Positions 1 to 8,956 of a stretch of 64,000 bases of DNA are shown in pieces. A program made the position numbers and the translations under genes. The stretch spans positions 62,001 through 126,000 of the forward strand of contig APJY01000003.1 in assembly GCA_000389735.1 (NCBI GenBank), in the 5' to 3' direction. The notes below the pieces were generated by a model. The model ran no database searches and was not told the DNA's origin. It worked only from the letters and a program-made list of their open reading frames with translations. Source of the DNA: Sulfolobales archaeon Acd1. Lineage in GTDB: Archaea > Thermoproteota > Thermoprotei_A > Sulfolobales > Sulfolobaceae. Each line of letters opens with the position of its first letter. Positions within the stretch are counted from its first letter, which is position 1.

Positions 1-2
1 TC

Positions 3-764
3 CTTCACAGGCTCTCCCAGAGGCTCGGCTTCGAGGTGATCGGCGTTACTATAGACTTGGGAATAGATTCGGGGAGGGCCTACTCCAGCAAGAGCGTGGA
101 GGTCGCGGTCAAGAACTTCGAGGCGTTGAGGGTCCCTTACAGGGTCGTGAGCCTGAAGAGGGAGTACGGGTTCACCGTGGAGGACGCCAAGAGGGGAATA
201 AGGAGACCCGTCTGCAGCTCCTGCGGCTTGGCTAAGCGATACGTCCTCAGCCAGGTAGCTGAGGAGGAGAAGGCCGACGCTTTAGCTACAGGCCACAACC
301 TGAACGACATGGCCCAGTTCGTGATGATAGGTTACTACTCGGGCGACGTCGAGAACCTGGCCAGGCTAGAGCCCGTTAGCCCCCCTAAGTTCTACTCCCA
401 TTACAAGATCAAGCCGTTGTTCCTGACCTACGAGAAGGAGATCATGACGTTCGCGTTGGTTAACGGGATACCCTTCATGATCGAGTCCTGCCCGCTCTCC
501 TGGAGGGTTGGAGGGACGACGCAGGAGGCCATGAGGAGGAAGCTGGAGGAGTTGGAGGAACAGGTCCCCGGCTTCATGCTGAGGCTGGTGGAGACCTTCG
601 TCAACAAGGTGAGGGGGCCGTTGGCCGAGAAGTACGTGAGGGAGGAGGAGGTGAGCAAGTGCAAGGTCTGCGGGAGGCCCACCGTTAAGGGCAGGGACAT
701 ATGTTCCTTCTGTGCGATGAGGCTGAAGCTGGCCAGGTCGCAGGGGGTTAGTAAGGTGAGTTAA
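3..764 (+). CDS. TtuA/NcsA-type tRNA 2-thiolation protein, N-terminus outside window
   Basis: Partial gene: the frame is open to the left edge (LHRLSQRLGFEVIGV precedes the first in-window GTG at 36), so the PP-loop itself lies just upstream. The family adenylates tRNA uridine or cytidine and transfers sulfur in the cytoplasm. Visible family marks are VCSSCGLAKRY (the CxxC that holds the catalytic Fe-S site), ATGHNLND, and a C-terminal zinc-ribbon-like pair of CxxC motifs (CKVCGRP, then CSFC). The C-terminal ribbon favours the TtuA/NcsA/Ncs6 branch over bacterial TtcA. The next gene on this strand is distant, and T-rich sequence follows the stop. Family is clear; exact tRNA target is inferred. 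Confidence 0.85.
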   Translation, partial: LHRLSQRLGFEVIGVTIDLGIDSGRAYSSKSVEVAVKNFEALRVPYRVVSLKREYGFTVEDAKRGIRRPVCSSCGLAKRYVLSQVAEEEKADALATGHNLNDMAQFVMIGYYSGDVENLARLEPVSPPKFYSHYKIKPLFLTYEKEIMTFALVNGIPFMIESCPLSWRVGGTTQEAMRRKLEELEEQVPGFMLRLVETFVNKVRGPLAEKYVREEEVSKCKVCGRPTVKGRDICSFCAMRLKLARSQGVSKVS

Positions 765-800
765 TCGAAGGGTAAAACGGAAAAATCCGCTTAGCCCGGA

Positions 801-820
801 AATTTTTAGGGTTTTTTGCG
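801..820 (+). terminator. T-tract terminator after the tRNA thiolase gene
   Basis: Two T runs (803-807 and 812-817) lie about 40-55 nt after the stop codon. Archaeal transcription ends at such U-rich tracts without needing a hairpin. Confidence 0.45.
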
Positions 821-976
821 TTCGATTTGAAAGTTTATTGAATTTTTCTAACAAGAATAGATATCCAGGATCCCAGTATAAGTGCTTATACTGCTTACTT
901 AACAATTTTTCCAAAATTCGATAAGGGAATTCGATTAGCGTATCGTTTTAATAACCTCTTTGCAGAGCTTAAACAC

Positions 977-1120
977 ATGAGGAGCGGAAAGGACGGAGAA
1001 TATTATTACGTGGAGTTAAGTAAAGATGAAGTAATCAAGCTTAAGGAGATCGTGGAAAAGAAAGCCAAGGAGAGAACTAACGTCCGTAAACCTTCTTATG
1101 AGATCCGATCTCCCAAATGA
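977..1120 (+). CDS. Small ORF, 47 aa, unknown
   Basis: ATG at 977 to TGA at 1118-1120; reads MRSGKDGEYYYVELSKDEV and continues with a Lys/Glu-rich helical stretch. A TATA-like TTTTAATA at about 945-952 sits ~28 nt before the ATG, the spacing expected for a leaderless archaeal transcript, which is the main support. It converges on and overlaps the end of the RelE-like gene by about 44 nt. It could be an antisense-placed antitoxin or a decayed gene; I do not recognise the family. Confidence 0.35.
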   Translation: MRSGKDGEYYYVELSKDEVIKLKEIVEKKAKERTNVRKPSYEIRSPK

Positions 1121-1388
1121 ATACTATACAGTTTTTTGAATCCACACTGTAAAGTATCCTTATATCTCCAGTTACTTCTATTGAAAACATTAAGTTGCCG
1201 TGCTTGTCCTTTCCTAGCTTCTCCCTGGAATATTTGAAGGGATTATCTAGCAATAATAAAACCTTATCTAAGATAAGCATTACTAACTTATCACTTGCGA
1301 AACTATCTAAAAGGTAATCGGCCAACTCATCAAGGTTACTTATCCTTTTACTGAACATTATCCTCAATTTCCATTCATTACAAACCAC
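1077..1388 (-). CDS. RelE/ParE-superfamily toxin
   Basis: RelE-fold ribosome-dependent mRNA nuclease or ParE-like toxin, about 103 aa. The body WKLRIMFSKRISNLDEL...LLDNP..., then GDIRILYSVDSKNCIVFIWEIGSHKKVYGR, is the usual RelE ending (central strands then xGxHxxVY). The frame is open to a GTG at 1430, but a TATA-like stretch (ATATAT, plus-strand 1413-1420) lies inside that extension, so the GTG at 1388, ~27 nt downstream, is the likelier leaderless start. No antitoxin is encoded on the same strand immediately upstream, which is unusual; the only neighbour is the convergent small ORF. Fold call is firm, activity is inferred. Confidence 0.7.
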   Translation of the reverse strand: MVCNEWKLRIMFSKRISNLDELADYLLDSFASDKLVMLILDKVLLLLDNPFKYSREKLGKDKHGNLMFSIEVTGDIRILYSVDSKNCIVFIWEIGSHKKVYGR

Positions 1389-1544
1389 GCTGGAAGATAT
1401 GGTAAAGAAAGGATATATATGGGGGTGCACGTAGGGAGCCGATCGTCCGTAGCGTACGATTGGTGAAGCCCCTCACTTGAGCCCTGAAACCCGCAAGGGG
1501 ACGCTTCGGTTATAAGCCCGGCCCGATTAAGATTACTTCAGGGT

Positions 1545-2000
1545 TTGAGCGATAGGGAAAGGGTAACGAGGCTTTACTATCCGGACGGGACCCCAGCGGG
1601 AAAAGCCGTTTTCGACGGGTACTCCACCCTAGTATACGACAACGAGGGCAGGTTGCTCTTCGTTGCCGAGGGGCCTTTCCCCCCTAGGCCGAAGAAGGTC
1701 AACTACGACTGGATAGAGAGGGTTCTGGAGAAGGGCTTGGAGGACGGCAGGAAGAGGTTCATCCTCTACGTGGCCAGCAGGTACCTGGTGAATGTCAAGG
1801 GCCTGAGCGAGGAGCAAGCTGTTGAGGCCCTGAAGGAGTTCGCCCAAAGGAAGGGGTCGGGGAGAGTGTACGAGACCTGGCTGAGAAGCGTGGTGAGGGG
1901 GGTGAAGGCCAAGAAGCTCCTGCCCTGGAGCCTGAAAAGGCTTCAGGAGAGGGATAAGGAACTCTACGAGCAGGTCATGAAGGCGATCGAATCTAACTAA
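1545..2000 (+). CDS. priX: PriX-like third subunit of the archaeal primase
   Basis: PriX is a non-catalytic subunit that joins PriS and PriL in the essential Sulfolobus primase and helps bind the initiating nucleotide. The 151-aa length is close to that of Saccharolobus PriX. The core YDWIERVLEKGLEDGRKRFILYVASRYL... followed by VKGLSEEQAVEALKEF and a C-terminal helical segment (LLPWSLKRLQERDKELYEQVM) matches the domain as I remember it. TTG start at 1545; a TATA-like TTATAAGC near 1510 fits a leaderless transcript. PriX-like domains also occur in plasmid and virus proteins, but the location among core genes supports the cellular version. Confidence 0.65.
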   Translation: MSDRERVTRLYYPDGTPAGKAVFDGYSTLVYDNEGRLLFVAEGPFPPRPKKVNYDWIERVLEKGLEDGRKRFILYVASRYLVNVKGLSEEQAVEALKEFAQRKGSGRVYETWLRSVVRGVKAKKLLPWSLKRLQERDKELYEQVMKAIESN

Positions 2001-2278
2001 TGGAGCATACGAGCCGTTTTCGGAGAAGTTCACTCCAAATCGGAAGAACGACGAGCGTACCCCTTATCGTGTTCTTTAGGCCGAAAGGGCACCTGACGAA
2101 GCTCGACGCCGTTTACCAGCTCGTCCTTCCGTTATTCCATCATTAATAACCCGCCCCTTCAGAACTCTCGATTGAGATCAACGTGATGAGTCGGGTCTCC
2201 CTGCCTGAGGGATGAGGAGGGCTAGCGGGACTGATCGCAGACAGCATTTATACCGAATTTATGTAAAGAGATTACAAC

Positions 2279-3559
2279 TTGCAGGACTATCTATCCCCGC
2301 TTCTCGAGTTCCTGAGGATTGACACCACTTCAGCCAAGGGAAAAGGGGCCGAGGGAGCGAAGTGGCTCAGGGACTTCATGCAGGACAGAAGCGTGAACGC
2401 GGAGCTGATACCCTGGCCGAACACTAACCCCTACGTAATAGGGGAGATAAACGTCGGCTCCGACAGGACCTTGCTGATCTACAATCATTATGACGTCCAA
2501 CCCGCCGAGCCCCTAGACAAGTGGGACTCCGACCCGTTCAACCCCGTCGTTAAGGACGGGAGGATATACGCGAGGGGCGTTGCGGATGACAAAGGAACCT
2601 TAATGGCCAGGCTCCTGAAGGTCATCGAGCTGTGGAAGGCGGGCGAACTGAAAGTGAACGTCAAGTTCGTCTACGAAGGGGAGGAGGAGATAGGGAGCCC
2701 TCACGCCTTCGAGTTCCTTTCCAAATTCAGGGAGAGGCTGAGGGGTGACTGGCTCCTTTGGGAGGGCTCCGGGAGGGCTCCCAACGGTGCCCCCGAGGTC
2801 GTCTTGGGGGTGAAGGGACTGCTTTACGTGGAGTTGAGGGCCAGGACGGCCAAGGACTTGCACTCCATGTACTCGCCAATAGCTGACAACCCGATGTGGA
2901 GGATAGTCTACTTCCTCAGCGAAGTAAGGAGGCCCGACGGCTACGTCAACCTGCCCGGCTTCTACGACAAGGTCAGGTGGCTGAGCAGGGAGGAGCTGGA
3001 GTACCTCAACCTAGACCCTGAACTGTTAGCTAAGGCTATCGGCCAAGAAGTGAAGGACGGATTGGCCTACGTTAGGCTGGTGAGCATGCCGAGCCTGAAC
3101 ATAGACGGGGCTTTGACCGGCTATACTGGAGAGGGCTCGAAGACTGTGATCCCCTCGTACGCCTTCGTCAAGCTGGACTTCAGGCTAGTTCCCGACCAGG
3201 ACCCAGAGGAGGTCTTCAAGGAGTTACAGGAGGTCGCCAGTAAGTACGGGCTGGAGCTGGTTAAGCTGGGCTCGGTGAGGCCCTTCAGGACGCCCATGAG
3301 CTCGAGGATCGCCCAGGCGTTAATCAGGGCGGCTGAAAGGGTCTACGGGGTGAGGCCCGTCGTGATGCCCAACTCCCCGGGCACCGGGCCGATGGAGAGT
3401 TTCTCCAGGGCCTTGGGAATTAAGGAGATCGCCGACGGGGCTGGCGTGGTGAACTACGACTCAAACATCCACTCCTTCAACGAGAACGCCCCAGTGGAGG
3501 ATTACTATTTAGCCATGAAGTGGGCTGAAGAAATGATAAAGGAGCTCTCGTCGGGATGA
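2279..3559 (+). CDS. M20-family metallopeptidase (dipeptidase/deacylase type)
   Basis: Cytosolic di-zinc hydrolase of the M20/ArgE-DapE-CNDP family, 426 aa. Metal-site motifs are all present: YNHYDVQP (His and Asp near residues 80-82), RGVADDKG (bridging Asp), YEGEEEIGS (catalytic and metal Glu) and the C-terminal IHSFNENAP His. The central dimerisation domain carries the GALTGYTGEGSKTVIP stretch typical of carnosinase-like members, so a dipeptidase is more likely than acetylornithine deacetylase. The TTG start at 2279 is supported by a TATA-like TTTATACC near 2246, giving a leaderless message. Stands alone. Confidence 0.85.
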   Translation: MQDYLSPLLEFLRIDTTSAKGKGAEGAKWLRDFMQDRSVNAELIPWPNTNPYVIGEINVGSDRTLLIYNHYDVQPAEPLDKWDSDPFNPVVKDGRIYARGVADDKGTLMARLLKVIELWKAGELKVNVKFVYEGEEEIGSPHAFEFLSKFRERLRGDWLLWEGSGRAPNGAPEVVLGVKGLLYVELRARTAKDLHSMYSPIADNPMWRIVYFLSEVRRPDGYVNLPGFYDKVRWLSREELEYLNLDPELLAKAIGQEVKDGLAYVRLVSMPSLNIDGALTGYTGEGSKTVIPSYAFVKLDFRLVPDQDPEEVFKELQEVASKYGLELVKLGSVRPFRTPMSSRIAQALIRAAERVYGVRPVVMPNSPGTGPMESFSRALGIKEIADGAGVVNYDSNIHSFNENAPVEDYYLAMKWAEEMIKELSSG

Positions 3560-3610
3560 GGAGTTTGCCGAGTGCTGAGATGTGAGGAGAACTCCCCGAC
3601 CTGACCCAGA

Positions 3611-4222
3611 TCAAATCTCGTAAGCCCTGGGCGTAACGCGATCTTCGGCCTTGAGTATGGAGGATATCACCGTCTGCTCGTCCAGAATCTCGAACGCCAT
3701 CGTCGGCTTAACTACGTCTTGGGAACGTTTGGCGGCTTCGGCCCACCTCAGGTAGGGTATGAAGTGTTGTTCGAAGATGTGTTGCCCTATGTAATAGCTC
3801 GGTGCCTTCCCCCTCAACCTCGAGAGGAAATCTACTTTGAAATTACTAACGGCCGAGAAGGTGACGGTTGTGCCGTGGGAAGCGGTCTCCTGGAGCGAGA
3901 TGTCGATCTGAAACTCGAACCTGTGATGGTCCTCCACGCCTCTGTACGAGATCATGTCAAATGAGGGGAGTTGTACCTTCTCGAAGGTCCCGAAGTACGT
4001 TACGGTTTGGCCTTTTGATGTTCCCAATAAGAATGAGGCCCTGAACCGCGTGGGTGGAGAGTCAGCCTGGTCGAGGAAGAATGGTCTTTCATCCAGAGGG
4101 CGAAGGCCCATCAACAGGTTGATGTGGCCGGAAACCCCGGCGAACCTAAATGGATCGTCAAAAACCTCCCTGACCTCCCTCAGGCTCAAATAGACGGTCA
4201 GCTTCGTGGTATAAACGGGCAT
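3611..4222 (-). CDS. Hypothetical protein, possible SRPBCC/START-like fold
   Basis: 203 aa, soluble. Alternating beta-type segments (TKLTVYLSL at the start, VTYFGTFEKVQLPSFDMISYRG, HHRFEFQIDISLQETASHGTTVTFSAVSNFKVDF) followed by a long C-terminal helix (IGQHIFEQHFIPYLRWAEAAKR) resemble the helix-grip ligand-binding fold of Bet v1/START-like proteins. This is pattern-based only. No catalytic motif is visible. An AT-rich promoter region lies above 4240. I do not assign a function. Confidence 0.5.
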   Translation of the reverse strand: MPVYTTKLTVYLSLREVREVFDDPFRFAGVSGHINLLMGLRPLDERPFFLDQADSPPTRFRASFLLGTSKGQTVTYFGTFEKVQLPSFDMISYRGVEDHHRFEFQIDISLQETASHGTTVTFSAVSNFKVDFLSRLRGKAPSYYIGQHIFEQHFIPYLRWAEAAKRSQDVVKPTMAFEILDEQTVISSILKAEDRVTPRAYEI

Positions 4223-4471
4223 AGCCGGGCTTCCTATATTACTCCTTACTCCTCAATGATTTAGTTTTAAATAATACAGCTTGAACCGCTTCAAATTACG
4301 GTTTTTAATATGGTGGGTATTATTTATGTATAGGACAAATTTTTGGACAGCATTGAGAACATTGTTACAATTATTATAAGGATTTAACAGGTGTCGAAAA
4401 GAAACGCGGAGCTCTCAGAGCTCACTAGCCTTAAGATGTGAAGCCTCTCCGATCAAGAAAGCGAAGAAACG

Positions 4472-5635
4472 TTAAGAGTATAGAGCCAGCTGGGCGGCCT
4501 TTACCCCCTCACCGACCCTCACGTCCTCGCCCAAGGACTTCAGAACCCTTTCCAGTACCGCTATTGTCGCTATCGCGTCGTTAGGAGTCACCCAGCCCAT
4601 GTGGCCTATCCTGAAGTACCTCCCTTGGAGCTTGGGGTGAACGCCGGGGGCGAGCTCGATGCCCTCGTTTATGACCGCGCTGAGGACTTTAGCCGGGTCG
4701 ACGCCGTTCACGATCACTCCCGTGACGGTGTTGCTGTAGGCTTCAGGCCTCCTGGCGACTATCTTCAACCCCATTCCCTCCACTCCTGCCCTTATTGCCC
4801 TAGCGACCTTCTCGTGCCTCGCGATCCTGTTCTCCAATCCCTCCTTCTCTATGAGCTCTAGGGACTTGGCCAGCATTAGAACCGTGTGAACCGGCAACGT
4901 GCTGAAGTAGCCTAATTTGCCCTCCTCGAAGTTCCTCATGACTGGCAACCAGTTCCTCAAGTCCAGGAGGTAGCCGGAGACGGATTCGCCCTTAAGCCTC
5001 TCCAGGGCCCTCTCCGAGAGGGCCAGGAGCCCCAGACCAGGCGGTGCGCCCAAGGCCTTCTGGCTCGCCGTCAAGTAAACGTCAACGCCCCAGTCCTTGG
5101 CCTTCACGGTTTCGGCCCCAGCCGCCGACACGCCGTCAACCACTATGAGGTCGACCCTGTCCCTTATCCTCTTCACGGTCTCCTCAACCGGGTGCCTGAC
5201 GCCGGTGCTGGTCTCGACGTGGGTCATGGTCACGGCGGTGTAGCCTCCTTTGCTAACCTCGTCCTCCACCGCCTCAGGAGGGACGTAATCCCCAGGATCA
5301 GCCCTCAGGACGTTGACCTGCAGGGGGTACCTCTTAAGCAAGGGTTCCCACCTGTCGCCGAAGACGCCGTTGCTGACCACGAGCACCTTCTCCCCCTTCC
5401 TGAGCAGGCTCACGACGCTCTCCATGGCGGAAGTGCCTCCGCCAACTATCGCGAACGTCTGGTAGCTGTCGTCGACCCCGAAGACCTTCCTGAGGCCCCT
5501 CAGCATCTTGCCCATAGCCTCGACGAACTCCGGGGACGAGAACCCGACGTTGTTCCTCACTCCTGCCAGAAGAACCTCGTCCTCTATGGTCACCGGACCC
5601 ACGTGCATGAGGAGCCTTCTTGCCCGCCCTCTCAA
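4472..5635 (-). CDS. Class V aminotransferase (alanine-glyoxylate / serine-pyruvate type)
   Basis: PLP enzyme that moves the amino group from Ala or Ser to glyoxylate or pyruvate. Family marks: [11 protein letters not shown] (phosphate-binding loop), [24 protein letters not shown] (Asp pairing with the pyridine nitrogen), and the Schiff-base Lys in [12 protein letters not shown] (about residue 190). The C-terminal [15 protein letters not shown] is diagnostic of this subgroup. 387 aa fits the family. Start is the TTG at 5635 as read, but the in-frame ATG at 5608 (MHVGPVTI) is more usual for family members. A TATA-like stretch at 5672-5683 on this strand serves either. Stand-alone gene. Confidence 0.85.
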   Translation of the reverse strand: MRGRARRLLMHVGPVTIEDEVLLAGVRNNVGFSSPEFVEAMGKMLRGLRKVFGVDDSYQTFAIVGGGTSAMESVVSLLRKGEKVLVVSNGVFGDRWEPLLKRYPLQVNVLRADPGDYVPPEAVEDEVSKGGYTAVTMTHVETSTGVRHPVEETVKRIRDRVDLIVVDGVSAAGAETVKAKDWGVDVYLTASQKALGAPPGLGLLALSERALERLKGESVSGYLLDLRNWLPVMRNFEEGKLGYFSTLPVHTVLMLAKSLELIEKEGLENRIARHEKVARAIRAGVEGMGLKIVARRPEAYSNTVTGVIVNGVDPAKVLSAVINEGIELAPGVHPKLQGRYFRIGHMGWVTPNDAIATIAVLERVLKSLGEDVRVGEGVKAAQLALYS

Positions 5636-6066
5636 TCTCGCCCATCAGCAATCGCGAAATAGGATGTCAAGGGAAGATAATAAACGGAAACACCTCGGGT
5701 TTGAAGGCTGTGTAACGGATCTCGTCTTTCAAGAGATAGAGTACATTCGGGCGAGACGATTGAGGGAAACAAGGCGAGGGCTAAGGTAGATCGGGTTCTG
5801 TAGAGCCTGCCACACATCTTCCACCGGCACTAAAGCACGCGACTCTAGGCATTAAATTGGGAGCAACGCATCCCATAAGACTTTGTGCTGAATTCGTACC
5901 CTCCAGCTGGGATATCTCAATGGCGTATCGGTTGCCCTTATAACCCGAACCCCGCTGATCCGCGAAAGGGAGCGAGGCCGACTAAAGCCAACGGAATACT
6001 GAGCGAGAAACGAAGGGACGAGGTTAACGTCTTATATAGCGTTCTACGTTAAGTCAGTTAATCGAA
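5636..6066. other. Intergenic region between divergent transcripts
   Basis: No convincing gene. It contains the promoter of the aminotransferase (near 5675) and, at 6031-6038, a TATA-like CTTATATAG about 30 nt before the ATG at 6067. Short ORFs across it lack codon bias and family resemblance. Confidence 0.5.
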
Positions 6067-6480
6067 ATGACGCCGGCAATTGAGACTCCCCCGGTAAAAA
6101 CGATACGGGTTGACCCTTCTGACGTTTACAGGTTGATGGTGTTCAGGGAGACCTTCAAGGAGGAGTTCAAGCTTCTTAGCCTAGTCTGGAAGTACGGCCT
6201 AGAGATGGACTCCTACATACTTACCAGGCTGGCCAACGGGGGGAAGCAGTTCCTCAGGATCGTCATCACTCTGAAGGAGTCAATCGTCACTCCATGGATC
6301 AGGTCGATCTTCACGGCCCTGGAGGTCAGCCTCAAGAAGTTCGTCAGGTACTTAAGGATAGTTAAGTACTTCGGGCAACTGGCGCTGGTTATACTGGCTG
6401 ACAGGATAGCGGAACAGCTGAATAAGGCGGTAAACTTATTGAGGGAGCTTTTCAGGACGTTCTGGGCTATACTGGCTTGA
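6067..6480 (+). CDS. Helical hypothetical protein upstream of the lipoyl-synthase genes
   Basis: 137 aa, predicted almost wholly alpha-helical and basic (ETFKEEFKLLSLVWKYGLEM, LEVSLKKFVRYLRIVKYFG, LVILADRIAEQLNKAVNLLREL), with no transmembrane-length run except the mildly hydrophobic LALVILADRIA. No family recognised. The ATG at 6067 follows a TATA box near 6034. Its stop overlaps the start of the following radical SAM gene by 4 nt (ACTGGCTTGA), so the two are translationally coupled. That suggests a role linked to the radical SAM protein, for example as an accessory or scaffold; this is inference only. Confidence 0.7.
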   Translation: MTPAIETPPVKTIRVDPSDVYRLMVFRETFKEEFKLLSLVWKYGLEMDSYILTRLANGGKQFLRIVITLKESIVTPWIRSIFTALEVSLKKFVRYLRIVKYFGQLALVILADRIAEQLNKAVNLLRELFRTFWAILA

Positions 6481-7346
6481 GCCCGACGGTCCTCCTGTCG
6501 GCCGGCACCTACTTCTACCTCAGGGGCGGCAGGAAGTACAGCGAGACGGCCTACGCCTTAATGGCCGGGGGCTGTAAAGCGGGCTGCCTCTTCTGTTCCC
6601 AACCCCTCGTTTTCAAAACTGACAAGAGCTACCTCTCCAGGGTCAGGTGGTACCCCGTTAGGCTCGAGGAGGTCGCGGGTAGGCTCAGGGAGTTCAGGAG
6701 GTTCTGTTTACAAACCGTCCTTAAGGACAGCTTCGAGGAGGAGACCGTCGAGATCGTGAGGGCCGTCAGGGGCGTCCCGAAGTCGGTCACGACCGTGCCG
6801 GTGAGTTCTAGCGTTCTGGCCGAGCTGAAGGAGGAGGGGGTGGACTACGTTGGATCAGGAGTTGACACCGTGCCGAGGCTGTTCAAGATCATTGGCAAGC
6901 CCTTCTCCTTCGAGGAGTACCTCGACTTCCTCGTTAAGGCGAGGGATCTCCTCGGGCGATGGAGGGCAGTCGCCCACCTCATTTACGGGTTGGGGGAGAG
7001 CGACAGGGAGTTCGCCGAGACCATGGAGCTGTTCATAAGGAGCGGGATCGCCGTGGCCCTCTTCGCCTTCACCCCCGTTAAGGGAACCCCCATGGAGGGC
7101 AGGAGTCCTCCTGACCTCAGGAAATACAGGATGATACAGGCCCTGAGGCAGGAACTGATGTCGGGGAGGAGCCTAGAGGAGGCGGCGGAGTTCAACGGGG
7201 ACGAGTTGGTTCGAGTGAGGCCCTCAAAGCCGTGGGCGTTCCTGACCTCCGGCTGTCCCCACTGTGACAGGCCCTACTACAACGAGCACCCCCTGGGGCC
7301 TCAGTACAACCTGCCTTACACGGTTAAGGACCTCAGGTCGTCCTGA
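6477..7346 (+). CDS. Radical SAM protein, candidate LipS1/LipS2 lipoyl synthase component
   Basis: 289 aa. The SAM [4Fe-4S] motif is GGCKAGCLFC (CxxxCxxC, about residues 33-40). Extra cysteines near the C-terminus (SGCPHCDRPYYNEHP) could hold an auxiliary cluster, as needed for sulfur insertion. In archaea such as Thermococcus, two biotin-synthase-like radical SAM proteins, LipS1 and LipS2, act together to insert two sulfurs into octanoyl chains. Here two radical SAM genes lie convergently beside a split lipoate ligase, which is the basis for the call. I cannot tell which of the two is LipS1. TTG start at 6477 overlaps the upstream gene; the 3' end overlaps the next gene by 14 nt. Confidence 0.7.
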   Translation: MSPTVLLSAGTYFYLRGGRKYSETAYALMAGGCKAGCLFCSQPLVFKTDKSYLSRVRWYPVRLEEVAGRLREFRRFCLQTVLKDSFEEETVEIVRAVRGVPKSVTTVPVSSSVLAELKEEGVDYVGSGVDTVPRLFKIIGKPFSFEEYLDFLVKARDLLGRWRAVAHLIYGLGESDREFAETMELFIRSGIAVALFAFTPVKGTPMEGRSPPDLRKYRMIQALRQELMSGRSLEEAAEFNGDELVRVRPSKPWAFLTSGCPHCDRPYYNEHPLGPQYNLPYTVKDLRSS

Positions 7347-8181
7347 ACCCCTCGAGCACCTCCTCCGGAAGGCTGCAACATGCGTCATAAAGCTCGAGCC
7401 TGAACTCCCTCACGACCTCGGGACTGGGGTTGGCTATCCTCTCGACGAGTCCCCTAGATACGGCTTCCCTGTCGAGGACACCCTTAATCGGGAAGGGCCT
7501 CATGCACCCCAGGCTCACCCTCCCTCCCATTAGCGTGCTCCCCAACTCAACCCACCTGAGGACCTCATGGGGGTCCGGTACCCTCAGCCTCTCCGAGGGG
7601 GTCCCCTTGGTCGGGATGAGGACGAGGAAGTTCAGGAGATAGGGCTTGAAGGATGAGGCTATCCTTATGGCCTCCTCGACCTCGTCGTTGGGCAAGCCCA
7701 GCATCAGGTGGGGCACGACGTATTTGGGGCCGTAGGTGACGAAGTCCTCCAGGACCCTCAGGTAGTCCTCCCTCTTCCTTCCCTTCATCCCCTTGGCGTG
7801 AAACGCCTTGGGGGAGTAGGCGAACTCGAAGTCGACAACGTCTATCACGTCCCTCATCTCCTCAATGGTCCCCCTGTCGGGGAGGCCGGGATGGACGTTA
7901 AACACCAACCCATCCAGCTCCCTCTTCAGCCTCCTGAGCGCTGGTAAGAAGGGTTTCAAGTTCAGCTCTCCCCTCTCGTTGAACCCTCCGCTTATCAGGA
8001 AGCCCCTCGTCCCCCTCCTGTAGTAGGCCCTTATCGCCTTCTCCAGCCCATCGGGATTCATGGCACCCTCCATGGAGGCTATGTACTTGGCCGAGCAGTA
8101 GAAGCAGTTAAGGGAACAGGAGCCCCCCGTCAAGCTCAGCACCGCGAACTTGCTCCTTATGTAGAAGCCCTTTACCGCCAC
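7333..8181 (-). CDS. Radical SAM protein, candidate LipS1/LipS2 lipoyl synthase partner
   Basis: 282 aa. The radical SAM cysteine motif is GSCSLNCFYCSAKY (CxxxCxxC, about residues 22-29), followed by GFLISGGFNERGE, which corresponds to the SAM-binding GGE-like motif. More cysteines occur late (GCMRPFP, YDACCSLPEE) and could ligate an auxiliary cluster. PHLMLGLPNDE and VLIPTKGTP are barrel-strand motifs shared with biotin-synthase-like proteins and with the convergent neighbour. Together the two are likely the two-component lipoyl synthase. Transcribed divergently from lplA with about 50 nt between starts, so a shared control region at 8182-8230 is probable. Confidence 0.7.
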   Translation of the reverse strand: MAVKGFYIRSKFAVLSLTGGSCSLNCFYCSAKYIASMEGAMNPDGLEKAIRAYYRRGTRGFLISGGFNERGELNLKPFLPALRRLKRELDGLVFNVHPGLPDRGTIEEMRDVIDVVDFEFAYSPKAFHAKGMKGRKREDYLRVLEDFVTYGPKYVVPHLMLGLPNDEVEEAIRIASSFKPYLLNFLVLIPTKGTPSERLRVPDPHEVLRWVELGSTLMGGRVSLGCMRPFPIKGVLDREAVSRGLVERIANPSPEVVREFRLELYDACCSLPEEVLEGFRTT

Positions 8182-8230
8182 CGACCTCTTAGGAATCCCT
8201 TTTAGCCATTAAGCGTTCCTATGAAACGCC

Positions 8231-8956
8231 GTGGGGTTCAGGCTGATTCTTGACCTCGAAGGAAGGGACCCCTACTGGCAGATGGCCATAGACGAGGCCT
8301 TCCTCATCCTGAGGGCGTTAGACCTGGTCGGCGACTACGTGAGGCTCTGGACCTTCAGGCCCACCTCGGTCAGCATCGGTAAGTTCCAGGAGCTGGAGGC
8401 AACGGTGGATTTAAACGAGGCCTCTAGGCTGGGACTCCCGGTCGTGAGGAGGTTCACCGGGGGCGGCGCCGTGATCCACGACAGCGACGGTGAGGTGACT
8501 TGGACAGTAGTGACCAAGGGTAGGAACGTCGAGGATGTCTACAGCTGGGCCGGTGAGGGCCTGAAGAGGGCCTTAGCTAGTTTCGGACTGAAGGGGGAGT
8601 TCGTACCGGTCAACGACGTCGTGGTCAACGGGAAGAAGATCGTCGGCATGGCCGGGGCATCGAGGAGGGGAGCGGTCCTTGTCCACGGCACCTTCATGTA
8701 CGACACGGATCTCTCCCTGATGAGGGTGCTGAGGCTCCCTAAGGAGAAGGAGGCCGTGAGGGGGAAGCCTGAGGAGAGGGTCATCACAGTTTCCAAGGCC
8801 TTGGGCAGGGAGGTCTCGAGGGACGAGGCGGTTCGAGCCCTGAGGGCTGGCCTCTGCGAGGACTGTGTGGAGTCCTCCATCCCGGAGGGCGTTCTGGACC
8901 TGGCCAGCGAGTTGAGGTGGAAGTACACTAACGAGGGGTGGTTGAGGTGGAGGTGA
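8231..8956 (+). CDS. lplA: Lipoate-protein ligase, catalytic subunit LplA
   Basis: Activates lipoate or octanoate with ATP and attaches it to the lysine of lipoyl domains. The 241-aa protein holds only the N-terminal catalytic domain: RRFTGGGAVIHD (acyl-adenylate loop, about residues 73-84), NDVVVNGKKIVGMAG (conserved lysine), and HGTFMYDTDL. The C-terminal domain is encoded separately by the next gene, as in Thermoplasma and other organisms with split ligases. GTG start at 8231. Overlaps lplB by 19 nt. No lipoyl-domain substrate protein is encoded in this window. Confidence 0.85.
   Translation: MGFRLILDLEGRDPYWQMAIDEAFLILRALDLVGDYVRLWTFRPTSVSIGKFQELEATVDLNEASRLGLPVVRRFTGGGAVIHDSDGEVTWTVVTKGRNVEDVYSWAGEGLKRALASFGLKGEFVPVNDVVVNGKKIVGMAGASRRGAVLVHGTFMYDTDLSLMRVLRLPKEKEAVRGKPEERVITVSKALGREVSRDEAVRALRAGLCEDCVESSIPEGVLDLASELRWKYTNEGWLRWR

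Noticed and set aside
5508-5817. Short ORFs on both strands at the aminotransferase start
   Set aside because: Shadow frames of the aminotransferase gene and its promoter region.
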